A stretch of 6,366 nt of DNA from Clostridia bacterium (lineage in GTDB: Bacteria > Bacillota > Clostridia > Oscillospirales > CAG-272), in the NCBI GenBank assembly GCA_017408535.1, contig JAFQUL010000029.1:1-6366 (forward strand), given 5' to 3'. Shown in pieces: positions 6,093 to 6,366 of the stretch. A model generated the notes under the pieces. The model searched no databases. It saw only the letters and a list, made by a program, of their open reading frames with translations, and was not told where the DNA came from. Every line of letters starts with the position of its first letter. Within the stretch, counting starts at the first letter, position 1. Both the position numbers and the translations under genes were made by a program.

Positions 6093-6366
6093 TCAGATGA
6101 TGATTTTTATTTCCCCTTTTTCGAAAACTGCAAGGGAATCTTCGGCGACGGAACAGCTGAGAGCTACTGCACTTACTCCTTTTTCTGCGGCAAGCTTTAG
6201 TGTATCGGCGAACTCGGGGTGGGTATCTCTGTTCGGGGTAAAATAACGACAGCTTTTCATCTGGATGATGAAGAACACATAGGCCTCAAATCCGTTTTCT
6301 TTTGCATCTATCAGCTCGTTTAAGTGCTTGACTCCTCTTTCGGTAGGTGCATCGGGAAACAGTACC
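6093..6366 (-). CDS. sfsA: SfsA family protein, C-terminal part only
   Basis: The last 90 residues and stop of an SfsA (sugar fermentation stimulation) protein; the family is about 230 residues, so roughly the first 60% lies beyond the right edge. Seen at the start of the visible part is LFPDAPTERGVKHLNEL, a hallmark SfsA block containing the conserved D and ER residues. It is followed by the FFIIQMKSCRYFTPN strand, THPEFADTLKLAAEKGV, and a short acidic tail ending in EKGEIKIII. The family is widely conserved, with a DNA-binding or nuclease-like role proposed; its biochemical activity remains unclear. It converges on the acetyltransferase gene and shares a bidirectional terminator with it. 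There is no sign of truncation other than the window edge. Confidence 0.92.
   Translation of the reverse strand, partial: VLFPDAPTERGVKHLNELIDAKENGFEAYVFFIIQMKSCRYFTPNRDTHPEFADTLKLAAEKGVSAVALSCSVAEDSLAVFEKGEIKIII

Noticed and set aside
1..6366. CRISPR arrays, insertion sequences, tRNA or rRNA genes
   Set aside because: No regularly spaced repeats, transposase-like frames, terminal inverted repeats or tRNA-like folds were seen; coding density is high and gaps are short.

Overview
The window carries four transcription units from what looks like a Gram-positive anaerobe. Moderate GC, strong AGGAGG-type ribosome binding sites, sigma-A style promoters and the protein style (SfsA, short thioredoxin, radical SAM/SPASM enzyme) suggest Clostridia, perhaps a Ruminococcus-like Oscillospiraceae. 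That placement is inference.

Left two thirds (1-4187, minus strand): a phosphonate biosynthesis operon read right to left. A consensus promoter (4159-4187) and a leader of about 140 nt precede a 669-residue fusion (4010-2001). The fusion carries a MobA/LicC/PntC-like nucleotidyltransferase, a HxGH cytidylyltransferase fold and a phosphoenolpyruvate (PEP) mutase. Next come an iron-type alcohol dehydrogenase (1936-881) and phosphonopyruvate decarboxylase (884 to the left edge), whose start overlaps the dehydrogenase stop as ATGA. Together they predict PEP -> phosphonopyruvate -> phosphonoacetaldehyde -> 2-hydroxyethylphosphonate. The N-terminal nucleotidyltransferase could then activate a phosphonate with CMP for attachment to a glycan or lipid. 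No transaminase is visible, and the operon may continue beyond the left edge.

Middle (4199-4705): a thioredoxin gene on the minus strand with its own promoter, a strong ribosome binding site and an intrinsic terminator that ends just before the phosphonate promoter. It shares a divergent control region, containing a GTGAC-AAA-GTCAC inverted repeat, with the next unit.

Right third (4647-6366): a plus-strand pair, a radical SAM enzyme with a C-terminal cysteine-rich auxiliary-cluster domain and a GNAT acetyltransferase, probably co-transcribed and of unknown substrate. A bidirectional terminator (6047-6085) separates the pair from the 3' end of sfsA, which enters from the right edge on the minus strand.

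The most distinctive content is the three-domain PEP mutase fusion. Its PEP mutase catalytic residues are intact, while its middle cytidylyltransferase domain seems to have lost the ISST-type motif. The partner dehydrogenase has Gln at a usual metal-binding His position.
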